Shown: positions 35,506 through 44,378 of the stretch, piece by piece
Position numbering within the stretch: the first letter of the stretch is position 1
Layout: every line of letters begins with the position of its first letter
NCBI RefSeq assembly: GCF_000429365.1
Contig: NZ_AUBS01000004.1
Span: 62,001-126,000, forward strand
Reading direction: 5' to 3'
Length of the DNA: 64,000 bases
Source: Pseudodonghicola xiamenensis DSM 18339
Lineage (GTDB): Bacteria; Pseudomonadota; Alphaproteobacteria; Rhodobacterales; Rhodobacteraceae
The notes under the pieces: generated by a model
Seen by the model: the letters and a program-made list of their open reading frames with translations, nothing else
Database searches by the model: none
Told to the model about the DNA's origin: nothing
Translations under genes and position numbers: made by a program

Positions 35506-35595
35506 AGTCACGAGCGTCTGAAGGCATGTGATGAACGATTGACGGTGGCATCACCGCAACGCGCCGAGCGCGGCGTGGCGCGGAAGATGGCAAGC

Positions 35596-35623
35596 GGCCG
35601 CGCTGCCCGAAAGCGGCGCGGCC
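35596..35623 (-). terminator. hairpin after pyrC
   Basis: An 11-bp stem (GGCCGCGCCGC with GCAGCGCGGCC on the minus strand, one G-U pair) and a 6-nt loop, 6 bp after the pyrC stop. A U run is lacking. Confidence 0.5.
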
Positions 35624-35629
35624 AGGGGA

Positions 35630-36670
35630 TCAGGCTACGCGCCAGTGCAGCGGGAAACCGGGATCGAAGACGGTGACCGGGCCGTCACCGCTGTCGATAT
35701 GGTCGGGATAGCTGACCGGCTCGCCCTTTTCGAGCGTGATGGTCGTCTCGTTCGCTGGCAGCCGGTAGAACGCCGGCCCGTTGAGCGAGGTGAATCCTTC
35801 CAGCTTGTCCATCGCGTTTTCGCGGTCGAAGACCTCGGCCACCAGCGACATGGTGTTGGTCGCGGTAAAGCAGCCGGCACAGCCGCAGGCGCTTTCCTTG
35901 TTGGCATCGGTATGCGGTGCGCTGTCGGTGCCGAGGAAGAAGCGAGCATCGCCGGAGGTTGCGGCGCCGACCAGTGCCAGGCGATGGCTTTCACGCTTGG
36001 CCACCGGCAGGCAATAGTAATGCGGTTTGATACCACCCACCAAGATATGGTTGCGGTTGATGATCAGGTGGTGCGCGGTGATGGTCGCGCCCAGATCGTC
36101 GCCATCCTGCGCCCGCACGTAATCGGCGGCGCCCGAGGTGGTGATATGCTCCATCACCACCCGCAGCCCCGGGGTGGCGCGGCGGACGGGGTCGAGCACG
36201 CGGTCGATGAACACTGCCTCGCGGTCGAAGATGTCGATCTCTGGATCGGTGACCTCGCCATGGACGCAAAGCGGCAGGCCGATCTCGGCCATCTTCTCGA
36301 GCACGCCGCGCACCTTGTCGAAATCGCGCACGCCCGAGGCAGAGTTTGTGGTGGCCCCGGCGGGATAGAGCTTGACCGCCTTGATCAGCCCGCTGGCGGC
36401 GGCGGCGGCCACATCCTCGGGGTCGGTCTCTTCGGTCAGATAGAGGGTCATCAGCGGCTCGAACCGCATCCCTTCGGGCAGGGCGGCAAGGATGCGGTCG
36501 CGATAGGCGGCGGCCTGATCGCCGGTCACAACCGGGGGCACCAGGTTCGGCATGATGATCGCGCGGGCGAAATGGCGCGCGGTTTCGGGCAGCACAGCCT
36601 GCAGCATCGCGCCATCGCGCAGGTGCAGGTGCCAGTCGTCGGGGCGGCGAAGCGTCAGGGTCTGAGTCAT
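35630..36670 (-). CDS. pyrC: dihydroorotase, PyrC type
   Basis: A 346-residue homodimeric dihydroorotase that cyclises carbamoyl-aspartate in pyrimidine synthesis. The zinc-binding DWHLHLRDG is at residues 12-20, the carboxylated lysine is in [14 protein letters not shown], and later ligands are in VHGEV, MEHITT and FLGTDSAPH. The length equals that of E. coli PyrC. It stands apart from other pyr genes in this window. The downstream neighbour on the same strand is the RTX gene. Confidence 0.97.
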   Translation of the reverse strand: MTQTLTLRRPDDWHLHLRDGAMLQAVLPETARHFARAIIMPNLVPPVVTGDQAAAYRDRILAALPEGMRFEPLMTLYLTEETDPEDVAAAAASGLIKAVKLYPAGATTNSASGVRDFDKVRGVLEKMAEIGLPLCVHGEVTDPEIDIFDREAVFIDRVLDPVRRATPGLRVVMEHITTSGAADYVRAQDGDDLGATITAHHLIINRNHILVGGIKPHYYCLPVAKRESHRLALVGAATSGDARFFLGTDSAPHTDANKESACGCAGCFTATNTMSLVAEVFDRENAMDKLEGFTSLNGPAFYRLPANETTITLEKGEPVSYPDHIDSGDGPVTVFDPGFPLHWRVA

Positions 36671-36727
36671 GCCCTCCCGCTAGCACAGCGGGCGGGTTTC
36701 GACCAGTGGGATCGGTGCCGCCGCGGG

Positions 36728-37711
36728 CTACTCGGCCGGCAGTGGCGGGGCCTTGAACTCACCCGCCGAGGCGGCCTGCTCAAGCTGATCGAGACGTCGT
36801 TTCAGACGGCGCACCCACATGCGCGCGGTCACGGTTCGGCACAGCATGATATTCAGATAGGGCCGCGCCACCTGATCCAGATGCACCGAGAGGTTACGCA
36901 GATAGGCGGCATTGTCGCGCCGGGCGCGGTAGAGTTCGAAAAACTTTCCTTCGCTGAGCTTTTCGGCGCCGGCCAGCGACAGCATGCGATACAGCATCTT
37001 CATCTCGATCAGCCGGGTCTGCAGTGCGCTGCCCATGAAGGGCATCCGCAGCCGGGTGACATTGGCCCGGGCAAACAGTGAGGCATGCATGGCATCGAGG
37101 GTTTCGCGCGGATCGTAGAGCACGAAGGCGCGGTCTGCGGCATCCAGCATGTCTGGCGCATAGCCATAGCGCGAGGTGAAATCACTGCGCCGCATTTCGG
37201 TGAAACGGTCGTCCCATTCGGTCATCCGCGCTTCGAGCGTCGCCTGCGGTTGCACCGCGATCACCGTGGCGCCGGGGGAGGCGACCGAATAGGCCGCCGC
37301 CGCATAGCCGCAGGGGCCGGCGCCATAGAAGATTACCCGTTCGAAATCCTCGAAGAAGCCATCGTCTACCAGTTGGTCGAAAAAGGCATAGACCTCTTCG
37401 TCGCGGAACCAGGTGTCGCCATCCGACAGGATGCACAGATGCGACCAGCCCTGTGCCTTGACCATGTCGAAGCCCAGCGGCTGCGCGGTTTCCGACAGGG
37501 CGTGGATGCCCTGAATGGTCTCGAAGGTGACCAGCAGGATCGGCTTTTTGTCGATGAAGGTGGCGAAGTGGCGCGTGCCGAGCTGTTCGCTCATGCCATG
37601 TTCGTCCGCCTGCGCGATCAAGGCGGCTTTCCAGGCGGCCTTGTCCAGATCGGCGAGCGACCGGTCAAAGGCGGTATCGTCGTCTTCCGGCTGCATCGGG
37701 CTATCTTGCAT
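36728..37711 (-). CDS. uncharacterised protein, often labelled PAPS reductase
   Basis: A 327-residue soluble protein. The centre carries a glycine-rich nucleophile-elbow-like segment FYGAGPCGYAAAAYSV (about 133-148) in a Rossmann-like alternation of strands and helices, so an alpha/beta-hydrolase-like fold is plausible. Two segments are striking: WSHLCILSDGDTWFRD and SRYGYAPDMLDAADRAFVLYDP. Roseobacter homologues are, to my memory, annotated as phosphoadenosine phosphosulfate reductase, but the ECGxH-type catalytic cysteine motif of that enzyme is absent. It lies between pyrC and a serralysin gene; the C-terminal third is helical and basic. I assign no function. Confidence 0.75.
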   Translation of the reverse strand: MQDSPMQPEDDDTAFDRSLADLDKAAWKAALIAQADEHGMSEQLGTRHFATFIDKKPILLVTFETIQGIHALSETAQPLGFDMVKAQGWSHLCILSDGDTWFRDEEVYAFFDQLVDDGFFEDFERVIFYGAGPCGYAAAAYSVASPGATVIAVQPQATLEARMTEWDDRFTEMRRSDFTSRYGYAPDMLDAADRAFVLYDPRETLDAMHASLFARANVTRLRMPFMGSALQTRLIEMKMLYRMLSLAGAEKLSEGKFFELYRARRDNAAYLRNLSVHLDQVARPYLNIMLCRTVTARMWVRRLKRRLDQLEQAASAGEFKAPPLPAE

Positions 37712-37829
37712 CTTGCTGTCCTCAATCGTGTCCGGCCGCGTGTCTTTGGGGGGCGGGCCGGTTTGGCGCAGGATCAGGCTAAGCAGGGAATACGGCTAAA
37801 ATTGGATGGTTTTCGGGTGGTTCTGTGAA

Positions 37830-37854
37830 GGCCGGGGTGGCAAGCGCCCCGGCC
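37830..37854 (-). terminator. hairpin after the serralysin gene
   Basis: GGCCGGGG with CCCCGGCC, 8-bp stem and 9-nt loop, about 24 bp after the stop. A weak U run (TTC) follows on the minus strand. Confidence 0.5.
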
Positions 37855-37886
37855 CGGAGATCAGATCAGCCCGGAGATCAGATCAG
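37853..37886 (-). repeat. 17-bp tandem duplication over the serralysin stop codon
   Basis: CTGATCTGATCTCCGGG is present twice in direct succession on the minus strand. The gene's TGA (37880-37878) lies in the first copy; the second copy is 3' UTR. Confidence 0.85.
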
Positions 37887-39242
37887 CACCATGTCGGCGC
37901 CCAGAATCTCAGGGCTGAGCCCGCTCAGCACCAGATAGGCCTCGCCCAGATCGAGATGCAGCGCCTTATCCGTCGCGGTCATCGTCGCCTGCACCGCCTC
38001 GAAACTGTCGAAGCCGAAGGCGCTGAGGTCGAGCAGATCTTTTGCCTCGAAGTCAGTGATCCGGTCGCGGCCGTCTCCCGACGCGATGATGAATGTATCG
38101 GCGCCGGGGCCGCCGGTCAGCACGTCGTGGCCCTTGTTGCCTTCCAGCACGTCGCGCCCTTTGCCGCCGATCAGCCGGTCCGCGCCGGCGCCGCCCTTCA
38201 ACGTGTCGTTCCCGGTTCCGCCGACCAGCCGGTCGGCGCCCTTGCCTCCCAGCAGAATGTCGTCGCCTGCGCCGCCGATCAGCCGATCATCGCCGGCGCG
38301 GCCGTTCAGAAAATTGTCCGCCGCATTGCCGGTGATCGTGTCGTCGCCCCTGCCGCCGATGGCGCGTTCGATCACCACGCCGTTGGCGATGGTAAAGCCG
38401 CCGTGGATGCCCGCGACATGGCTGACCCAGCCACCGCCGCCTTCCTCGGCCAGAAGCGTGGCGGCGCGCAGGTCGATGGTGGCATCGGCCTTGCCATTGT
38501 GGCGGATGGTGTCCTGGCCGCCGACGTCCCAGATCGCCAGATAACCGGTGCCGGCGGTATTCTCGGACGGCAGGACATAGGTGGTCGCGCCCTTGCCGGT
38601 TTCCGTGTTCACCCCGTATTTGTCCTGGATCACCGCGATGTCGATGGCCGAGGGGCCGAGGTTCCAGCCCCAATCGCGTGCCGCCGGCAAACCTTCGGGC
38701 GCCTCGGGCCAGCCGTCGTTATAGGTCATCACCGTATAGCTCCCCTGATCCAGGCCGAGGCCATCGCCGATCTCGGGCATCACGGTCGAGCTTCCGTGTT
38801 CCTCGAAGGGATGCGCCAGCCCCAGACCGTGGCCGAATTCATGCAGGAAGATGGTGTACATATAGCTGCCCGCATCCAGCAGGCCGCTGTCGGCATCGCC
38901 CCAATAGGGCAGGCTGTTGAACCAGGCGATGCCCTGGGTGTCTCCATAGGCCGGATCGGGCGGGTTCATGAACCCGAGCGAGGCATAGGAGGCCTCGGAC
39001 TTCGCCAGCCGGAAGGTGGCGCCCTCGGGATCGTCAACCTCGCCAAAGGTCAGGTTCGCTACTGCCGCATAGGTATCGAGTGCGGCCATCGCCTGCGCCT
39101 TGGCGTAATCGGACCAGTCGCCCTGGTTGGTGAAGAAATCGAATTTCTCCCCATCGGTGCCGAAATAGACGCTCACCACATTGGACGACAGCGCGACGTC
39201 CAGGTCGATGGAGGAAAGAACGGGATTGCTGGAAACGGACAT
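37878..39242 (-). CDS. serralysin-like metalloprotease (M10B) with RTX repeats
   Basis: A 454-residue secreted zinc protease. The metzincin motif HEFGHGLGLAH is at 134-144 and the Met-turn VMTYND at 171-176. RTX calcium-binding nonapeptides (GGAGDDILLGGKGADRLVGG) fill about 320-400, and a C-terminal beta-domain (SGLSPEILGADMVLI) provides the type I secretion signal, so there is no N-terminal signal peptide. The start at MSVSSNPVLSS has a GAGG seven bases upstream; an ATG 30 codons earlier is less likely. With the RTX gene at 33984-35408 it makes two type I substrates in 5 kb. Confidence 0.93.
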   Translation of the reverse strand: MSVSSNPVLSSIDLDVALSSNVVSVYFGTDGEKFDFFTNQGDWSDYAKAQAMAALDTYAAVANLTFGEVDDPEGATFRLAKSEASYASLGFMNPPDPAYGDTQGIAWFNSLPYWGDADSGLLDAGSYMYTIFLHEFGHGLGLAHPFEEHGSSTVMPEIGDGLGLDQGSYTVMTYNDGWPEAPEGLPAARDWGWNLGPSAIDIAVIQDKYGVNTETGKGATTYVLPSENTAGTGYLAIWDVGGQDTIRHNGKADATIDLRAATLLAEEGGGGWVSHVAGIHGGFTIANGVVIERAIGGRGDDTITGNAADNFLNGRAGDDRLIGGAGDDILLGGKGADRLVGGTGNDTLKGGAGADRLIGGKGRDVLEGNKGHDVLTGGPGADTFIIASGDGRDRITDFEAKDLLDLSAFGFDSFEAVQATMTATDKALHLDLGEAYLVLSGLSPEILGADMVLI

Positions 39243-39403
39243 GCACAGGCCTCTGATCGCCGGGTCCGGAGGACCGGACAGGGTTGCGAAAGGGCTGGCA
39301 TCGGAAGGGAGGGCTGGCTGCGCCCAATCCATAGCGGTTGGTGGCGCACTGTCAACCGCCGCGCCGGAGAGAAGGCGCGGCGGTCGCGGGATTCAGCGGG
39401 GCA

Positions 39404-40642
39404 TCACCCCTTGGCGCCGGCCTCGGCGATCGCCAGGCAAAGATCGGTTGCCACCGCCATGTCCTGGACCGAGATCCATTCCAGTGGCCCGTGGATGTTC
39501 TGCATGCCGGTAAAGAGGTTGGGGCAGGGCACCCCCATCTCGGTCAGCCGCGACCCATCGGTGCCGCCGCGGATCGGCACAGACACCGGGTCAAGCCCCA
39601 GCTTGCCGCAGGCCTCGCGCGCCAGCTCTACCGGTGTCATGTCGTTTTCCAGCCAATAGCGCATGTTGCGATATTGCGGCCGGATGCTGCAGGTGATCTT
39701 GGCGCGCGGTTCGGTCGCCTGGACGGCGGCGCAGACCTGTTCCAGCATCCGCCCGGTTTCCGCCAGCCCGTCGAGTTCGAAATCGCGCAAGATGAATTTC
39801 AGTTTCGTCTCGGACGATCCGCCCGACATCTCGGTCGCGTGCCAGAAGCCTTCGCGGTCGTCGGTGACCTCGGGCGTGCGGGTGGCCTGCGGCATCATCT
39901 CGATGATCTTGGCGGCCAGATGGATGGCATTGACCATCTTGCCCTTGGCAAACCCGGGGTGGATCGACACGCCGGTGATGATCACCTCGGCCGCATCGGC
40001 CGAGAAGGTCTCGTATTCGATCTCTCCGACCTTGCCGCCATCGAAGGTATAGGCGAAATCGGCGCCCAGATCCTTGGGCAGTTGCGCATCGACGCCGCGG
40101 CCGATCTCCTCGTCCGGGGTGAAGGCGATGCGGATCGGGCCGTGTTTCAGCCCAGGCGTGCTCAGCAGGTGCTGCGCGGCGGTCATGATGATGGCGACGC
40201 CCGCCTTGTCGTCGGCGCCCAGCAGCGTCAGCCCCGAGGCGGTGATCAGGTCGTGGCCGATCTTTTCCGCCAGATAGGGGAATTCGCTGGGCGAGAGCAC
40301 CAGCGCCGGATCGTCGGGATAGGTGATCTCGCCGCCGTTATAGCCCTTGATCACCCGCGGCTTGACGCCGGTGGCGTTGAACTGCGGTGCGGTATCGACA
40401 TGGGCGAGAAAGCCGATGGTCGGTGCCTCGACCGTGCCGGGGATGGTGGCCAGAACGGCGCCGTATTCGGTCAGCGTCACATCCTTGGCGCCGATTTCGT
40501 TCAGCTCGGCCTCCAGCAGGTTCAGCATGCCGAATTGCACTGCCGTGCTGGGGGAGGAGGGGGAATCCTCATCGCTCTGGCTGTCGATGGCCGCATAGCG
40601 GGTGAGCCGGTCTTCCAGCTCCTGATCAAATGTCTCTGGCAT
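39404..40642 (-). CDS. pepT: peptidase T (tripeptidase)
   Basis: A 412-residue M20 family aminotripeptidase of the cytosol, with two zinc ions. The first ligand and catalytic aspartate are in FLAHVDTAPQF, the bridging aspartate in GADDKAGVA, the catalytic glutamates in FTPDEEIGRG, and the last histidine in NLFTGMQNIHGPLEW. Length matches PepT. The ATG at 40642 is chosen because the protein then begins at the usual MPETFDQEL. It is divergent from the sulfotransferase gene; a strong hairpin lies between them. Confidence 0.95.
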   Translation of the reverse strand: MPETFDQELEDRLTRYAAIDSQSDEDSPSSPSTAVQFGMLNLLEAELNEIGAKDVTLTEYGAVLATIPGTVEAPTIGFLAHVDTAPQFNATGVKPRVIKGYNGGEITYPDDPALVLSPSEFPYLAEKIGHDLITASGLTLLGADDKAGVAIIMTAAQHLLSTPGLKHGPIRIAFTPDEEIGRGVDAQLPKDLGADFAYTFDGGKVGEIEYETFSADAAEVIITGVSIHPGFAKGKMVNAIHLAAKIIEMMPQATRTPEVTDDREGFWHATEMSGGSSETKLKFILRDFELDGLAETGRMLEQVCAAVQATEPRAKITCSIRPQYRNMRYWLENDMTPVELAREACGKLGLDPVSVPIRGGTDGSRLTEMGVPCPNLFTGMQNIHGPLEWISVQDMAVATDLCLAIAEAGAKG

Positions 40643-40690
40643 CTGCGCCTCCTGTCTTTGTGGCCCAGAAGGGCGCCGGAGCAGGGGAGA

Positions 40691-40724
40691 GTCAAGCCCG
40701 GCCAAGGGGTTGGCAGGGCTTGAC
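40691..40724. other. 34-nt perfect hairpin in a divergent spacer
   Basis: GTCAAGCCC and GGGCTTGAC (9 bp), then one G/A mismatch, then GCCAA and TTGGC (5 bp) around GGGG. It lies 49 bp from the pepT start and 94 bp from the sulfotransferase start. There is no U run, so an operator or leader structure is more likely than a terminator. Confidence 0.7.
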
Positions 40725-40817
40725 CGTTGACGCATGCGGCTGACGCATTAAACAGGCAGCATTCGCCACCCGTCCCGGGCAGAGATGCTGCTCTGTCATC
40801 GTTTCAAGGAGCTACCG

Positions 40818-42419
40818 ATGCCGTCTGCCGACTCTGCCGACAGCTTGCTGACCCGCGCCAAATCCGCCGCCCGCGCCGGGGATGTTGTCGGTGCCGTGAC
40901 GCTTTATCGCGCGGTTCGGGAGCGGTTCCCGTCGAACAAGCGGGCCGGTCAGGGGCTTCAGGTGCTGAAGCCGAAGCTGCCGGAGCTTCTGACGGCGGCG
41001 CAAGCGGCACAGGGGGGAGGGCGCTGGGCCGAGGCTGAGCGGCTGCTGGTCGCGGCCTTTACCCTGGCTCCGGATGTGTCGCAGATCGGCACCGCGCTGG
41101 CCGCTTGCCGGCTGGAGATGGGGCGTGCCCCGGCGGCCTTGCGGGCGGTGGTCGCGGTGCTGGACCGCGATCCGGGGAATTCGGTGGCGCTGAACCTCAA
41201 GGGCCGGGCGCTGCGCGAGATGGGGCAGGGGGCGGCGGCAGAGGACAGCCTGCGCGCCGCGCTGGGTCACCCGGAGACCGAGGCACGCACGCTGAACAAC
41301 CTTGGTATCCTCGCCCGCGCGCGCGGCGACCGCATGGCGGCGGCAGATCATTTTCGTCGTGCCTTGGCACTGATGCCGACGGATGCCGGGCTTCACCGCA
41401 ATCTCGCCTATGCGATCACCTATACCGAGGAGGAACCGCATCTGGCCGAGATGCGCGCGCGGCTTGCCGCGATCGGCCCCGATGCGGCGGAGGCTGCACC
41501 GCTGCACTTTGCGTTGTTCAAGGCGTTCGATGATCTGGGCCGGCACCAGCAGGGCTTTGCCCATCTGCAGGCCGGCAACCGGCTGGAAAAGGCGCGGCTG
41601 GGCTATGATTTCCAGACCGATGCGCTGCCCTATGCGCTGAGCCGGGCGCTGTTTCGCTCGGTGCCGGAACCGGCCGCCGTGAAAACCGCCGCCCATCCCC
41701 GGCCGATTTTCGTCACTGGTCTGCCGCGGTCGGGCACCACGCTGGTCGAGCGGGTCCTGTCGCAGGCCGAAGGGGTGCAGCCCTGTGGCGAGCTGACGGT
41801 GGTGCAGCTTGCCGTGGGAGAGATGCTGCGCGAGATCATGGGCCGCGAAGCGCGCCAGATCACGGCAGCGGATATTGCCAACCTGAGGGCGCGTCTGCTG
41901 GAGGAGTTGGCCGAATATTCCGATGGCAGCCCGGTGATGATCGACAAGATGCCGCTGGATTTTCGCTGGATCGGCTATCTCTGCGCCGCGCTGCCCGAGG
42001 CGCGGATCGTCCATGTCGCCCGCGATCCGATGGCGGTGGCCTGGTCGATTTATCGCTTGTCCTTTGTCGGCCAGGGCAATGCCTTTGCCTATGATATCGG
42101 CGATATCGCCCGTTTCATGGTGCTGCACCGCGATCTGATGGCCCATTGGCGGACGCTTTATCCCGATCGGATCTTCGATCTGGACTATGCCCGGCTGGTC
42201 GAGGCCCCGGAACCGGTGACCCGCGATCTGGCCGAGGCGGTGGGGCTCGATTGGTCCGGCGACTGGCTGACCCCGGAGCGCGCCGAGGCCCAGGCGCTGA
42301 CCGCGAGCGCCGAGCAGGTGCGGCGCCCGATCTATCAGGGCAGCAACGCCGCCTGGCGTGCCTATGAGACGGAGCTGGCCCCGCTGCAAGCGGCGCTGAA
42401 CCAGGCGGGGCTGATCTAG
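40818..42419 (+). CDS. TPR-sulfotransferase fusion protein
   Basis: A 533-residue two-part protein. Residues 10-260 contain about six tetratricopeptide repeats (AGDVVGAVTLYRAVRERFP, ARTLNNLGILARARGDRMAA). The C-terminal 240 residues form a PAPS-dependent sulfotransferase: the 5'-phosphosulfate loop GLPRSGTTLVER is at 301-312 and the 3'-phosphate-binding ARDPMAVAWSIYRL follows about 100 residues later. It transfers sulfate to a glycan, protein or lipid; the TPRs may recruit the acceptor. AAGGAG precedes the ATG at 40818. It is followed after 3 bp by nudI. Confidence 0.92.
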   Translation: MPSADSADSLLTRAKSAARAGDVVGAVTLYRAVRERFPSNKRAGQGLQVLKPKLPELLTAAQAAQGGGRWAEAERLLVAAFTLAPDVSQIGTALAACRLEMGRAPAALRAVVAVLDRDPGNSVALNLKGRALREMGQGAAAEDSLRAALGHPETEARTLNNLGILARARGDRMAAADHFRRALALMPTDAGLHRNLAYAITYTEEEPHLAEMRARLAAIGPDAAEAAPLHFALFKAFDDLGRHQQGFAHLQAGNRLEKARLGYDFQTDALPYALSRALFRSVPEPAAVKTAAHPRPIFVTGLPRSGTTLVERVLSQAEGVQPCGELTVVQLAVGEMLREIMGREARQITAADIANLRARLLEELAEYSDGSPVMIDKMPLDFRWIGYLCAALPEARIVHVARDPMAVAWSIYRLSFVGQGNAFAYDIGDIARFMVLHRDLMAHWRTLYPDRIFDLDYARLVEAPEPVTRDLAEAVGLDWSGDWLTPERAEAQALTASAEQVRRPIYQGSNAAWRAYETELAPLQAALNQAGLI

Positions 42420-42422
42420 CTC

Positions 42423-42848
42423 ATGCGCCAGAGAGTCATCGTCTGTCCGTTGATCGAGAACGACGGCGCCTATCTTCTGTGCAAGATGCCGGCGGATCGC
42501 GGCGTCTTTCCCGGGCAATGGGCCTTGCCCGGCGGGGGGATGGAGTCGGGCGAAACCATGGAAGCGGCATTGCGGCGCGAAATCCGCGAAGAGCTTGGCG
42601 CCGGGCTGCGGATCGTTCAGGCGCGGCCCTGGACCTTTCGCGACGATCGGCGGATCAAGACCTATGCCGATGGCCGGCATGAGGAGGTTTATATGATCTA
42701 TCTCCTGTTCGATTGTCTGGCCGACAATCGCGATGTGGTCCTGAACGAGGAGTTCGAGGCCCACGCCTGGCTGCGTCCCGAAGAGATCGGGGGCCTCGAT
42801 CTGAACGAAGCGACGCGGATCACCCTGCGGGCGAAGGGCCTGCTCTGA
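42423..42848 (+). CDS. nudI: nucleoside triphosphatase NudI (Nudix)
   Basis: A 141-residue Nudix hydrolase. The Nudix box G38-x5-E44-x7-REIREELG (52-59) is intact. The whole chain, from [20 protein letters not shown] to the final LRAKGLL, matches E. coli NudI as I remember it, with the same length and no gaps. NudI removes pyrophosphate from pyrimidine deoxynucleoside triphosphates. Such closeness to an enterobacterial protein is unusual for an alphaproteobacterium and suggests transfer. It begins 4 bases after the sulfotransferase stop, so it shares that transcript. Confidence 0.93.
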   Translation: MRQRVIVCPLIENDGAYLLCKMPADRGVFPGQWALPGGGMESGETMEAALRREIREELGAGLRIVQARPWTFRDDRRIKTYADGRHEEVYMIYLLFDCLADNRDVVLNEEFEAHAWLRPEEIGGLDLNEATRITLRAKGLL

Positions 42849-42948
42849 CGGGGGCGCGTGGGTTCCTGATGGTCTGGCGGCTTGCTTCGGCTTGTGGGCT
42901 CTGCCACTTCTGGTGGATGTTGACTGATGGTTCAATCAGGGAAATGCA

Positions 42949-44316
42949 ATGACCCGCACTGTCATTACCGAGCCGGCGCGTGAAACGCCGGTGATCCACC
43001 GGACCGCTGTTCTGGTGGTGGGCTCGGGCCCGGGCGGGCTGGCCGCAGCACTCGCCGCGGCTCGGGCCGGTGCCGATGTCTGCCTGGTCGAACGCTTTGG
43101 ATGCTTTGGCGGCAATATTACCACCGTCGGGGTCGAGGGCTTCGCCTGGTATCGCCATGAGGACACGGTGGAGGCCGGCGGGATCGGTCGCGAATTCGAA
43201 GACCGCGCCAAGGCGGCTGGTGTTGCGGTGCCCGAGAGCCAATCACTCAGTTACGAGCTCGACAGCGAGGGGTTCAAGCTGGTCGCCGACCGGATGGTCG
43301 AAGAGGCGGGGCTGCACGCCATGTTGCACCGCAGTTTCGTCGCCCCGGTGATGGAGGGCGATCGCATTGCGGGCATCATCGTTGAATCCAAGGCCGGGCG
43401 CGAGGCGATCCTGGCACAGGTGGTGATCGACGCCACCGGCGATGCCGATATCGCCCATCGCGCCGGCGCCCCCACCCGCAAGACGCCGGTGGAGGAGATG
43501 CAGGCGGCCAGTGTCATGTTCCATCTGGCCGGCGTCGACAAGGCCGCCTTTATGGCGGCGGTGCGCGCCGATCCGCAGACCTATGCCGACTGGTCCAGCG
43601 GCGAATGGACGGTCGAGACCTCGGGCAAGGAGGATGACATGTTCTCTCCCTTCCTGCGCAAACCCTTCGAGCAGGCGATTGCCGAGGGGTTGATCCCGCC
43701 GCATCTGAACACCATCGCCGGCACCTGGGGCGCGGCGCATGATACGGGTGAGCTGACCTATATGAACCTGGTTCATCTGGCCGGCGTCGATGGTACCGAT
43801 CCCGACAGCATGACCAGGGGGGAGATCGAGGGGCGGCGCCAGGCGATGCTGGCGATCGAGGCGCTGCGCCGCTACATGCCCGGCTGCGATGGGGTGCGGC
43901 TGCGCAACTTCGGCATGACCATCGGCATCCGGGACAGCCGCAAGATCGACGCGGCCTATAACATGACCGAGATGGATGCGCGCCAGCAGGGCCGGTTCGA
44001 CGACAGCATCGGCATTTATCCGGAATTCATCGACGGCTATGGCGTGCTGATCCTGCCGGCGACGGGGCGCTACATGCAGATCCCCTATCGCGCCATGCTG
44101 CCGAAGAAAATCAGGGGGCTTCTGGTCACGGGGCGGGCCATCGGCGGTGACCGGATCGCCCATGCGGCGACCCGCAACATGGCCTGCTGCGCCGTGGCCG
44201 GGCAGGGCGCCGGCGTGGCGGCGGCGCAGGCGGTGGTGCGTGGGTGCGATGTGGCCGAGGTCGATATCCTCGCCATCCAGGCCGAGCTGGAGCGGCAGGG
44301 GGTGCGCCTGCGCTAG
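42949..44316 (+). CDS. FAD-dependent oxidoreductase
   Basis: A 455-residue flavoprotein of the FAD_oxidored (thiazole-synthase-like/FixC-related) group. The dinucleotide-binding motif is VLVVGSGPGGLAAALAAARA (about 21-40), the second FAD contact is CFGGNITTVGVEG, and ATGDADIAHRAGAP holds the conserved ATG-D motif. The C-terminal GLLVTGRAIGGDRIAHAATR and GQGAGVAAAQAV close the FAD site. The substrate is unknown. The gene starts 100 bp after nudI and ends before a symmetrical hairpin. Confidence 0.88.
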   Translation: MTRTVITEPARETPVIHRTAVLVVGSGPGGLAAALAAARAGADVCLVERFGCFGGNITTVGVEGFAWYRHEDTVEAGGIGREFEDRAKAAGVAVPESQSLSYELDSEGFKLVADRMVEEAGLHAMLHRSFVAPVMEGDRIAGIIVESKAGREAILAQVVIDATGDADIAHRAGAPTRKTPVEEMQAASVMFHLAGVDKAAFMAAVRADPQTYADWSSGEWTVETSGKEDDMFSPFLRKPFEQAIAEGLIPPHLNTIAGTWGAAHDTGELTYMNLVHLAGVDGTDPDSMTRGEIEGRRQAMLAIEALRRYMPGCDGVRLRNFGMTIGIRDSRKIDAAYNMTEMDARQQGRFDDSIGIYPEFIDGYGVLILPATGRYMQIPYRAMLPKKIRGLLVTGRAIGGDRIAHAATRNMACCAVAGQGAGVAAAQAVVRGCDVAEVDILAIQAELERQGVRLR

Positions 44317-44325
44317 GGAAAGGAA

Positions 44326-44347
44326 ACAGGGGGTTCGCGCCCCCTGT
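44326..44347 (+). terminator. hairpin after the FAD oxidoreductase gene
   Basis: ACAGGGGG-TTCGCG-CCCCCTGT, an 8-bp perfect stem 9 bp after the stop, lying in a convergent gap. No U run. Confidence 0.5.
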
Positions 44348-44378
44348 GCCCTCATGTTCCGAAGCCTGAGGCGCCTTC

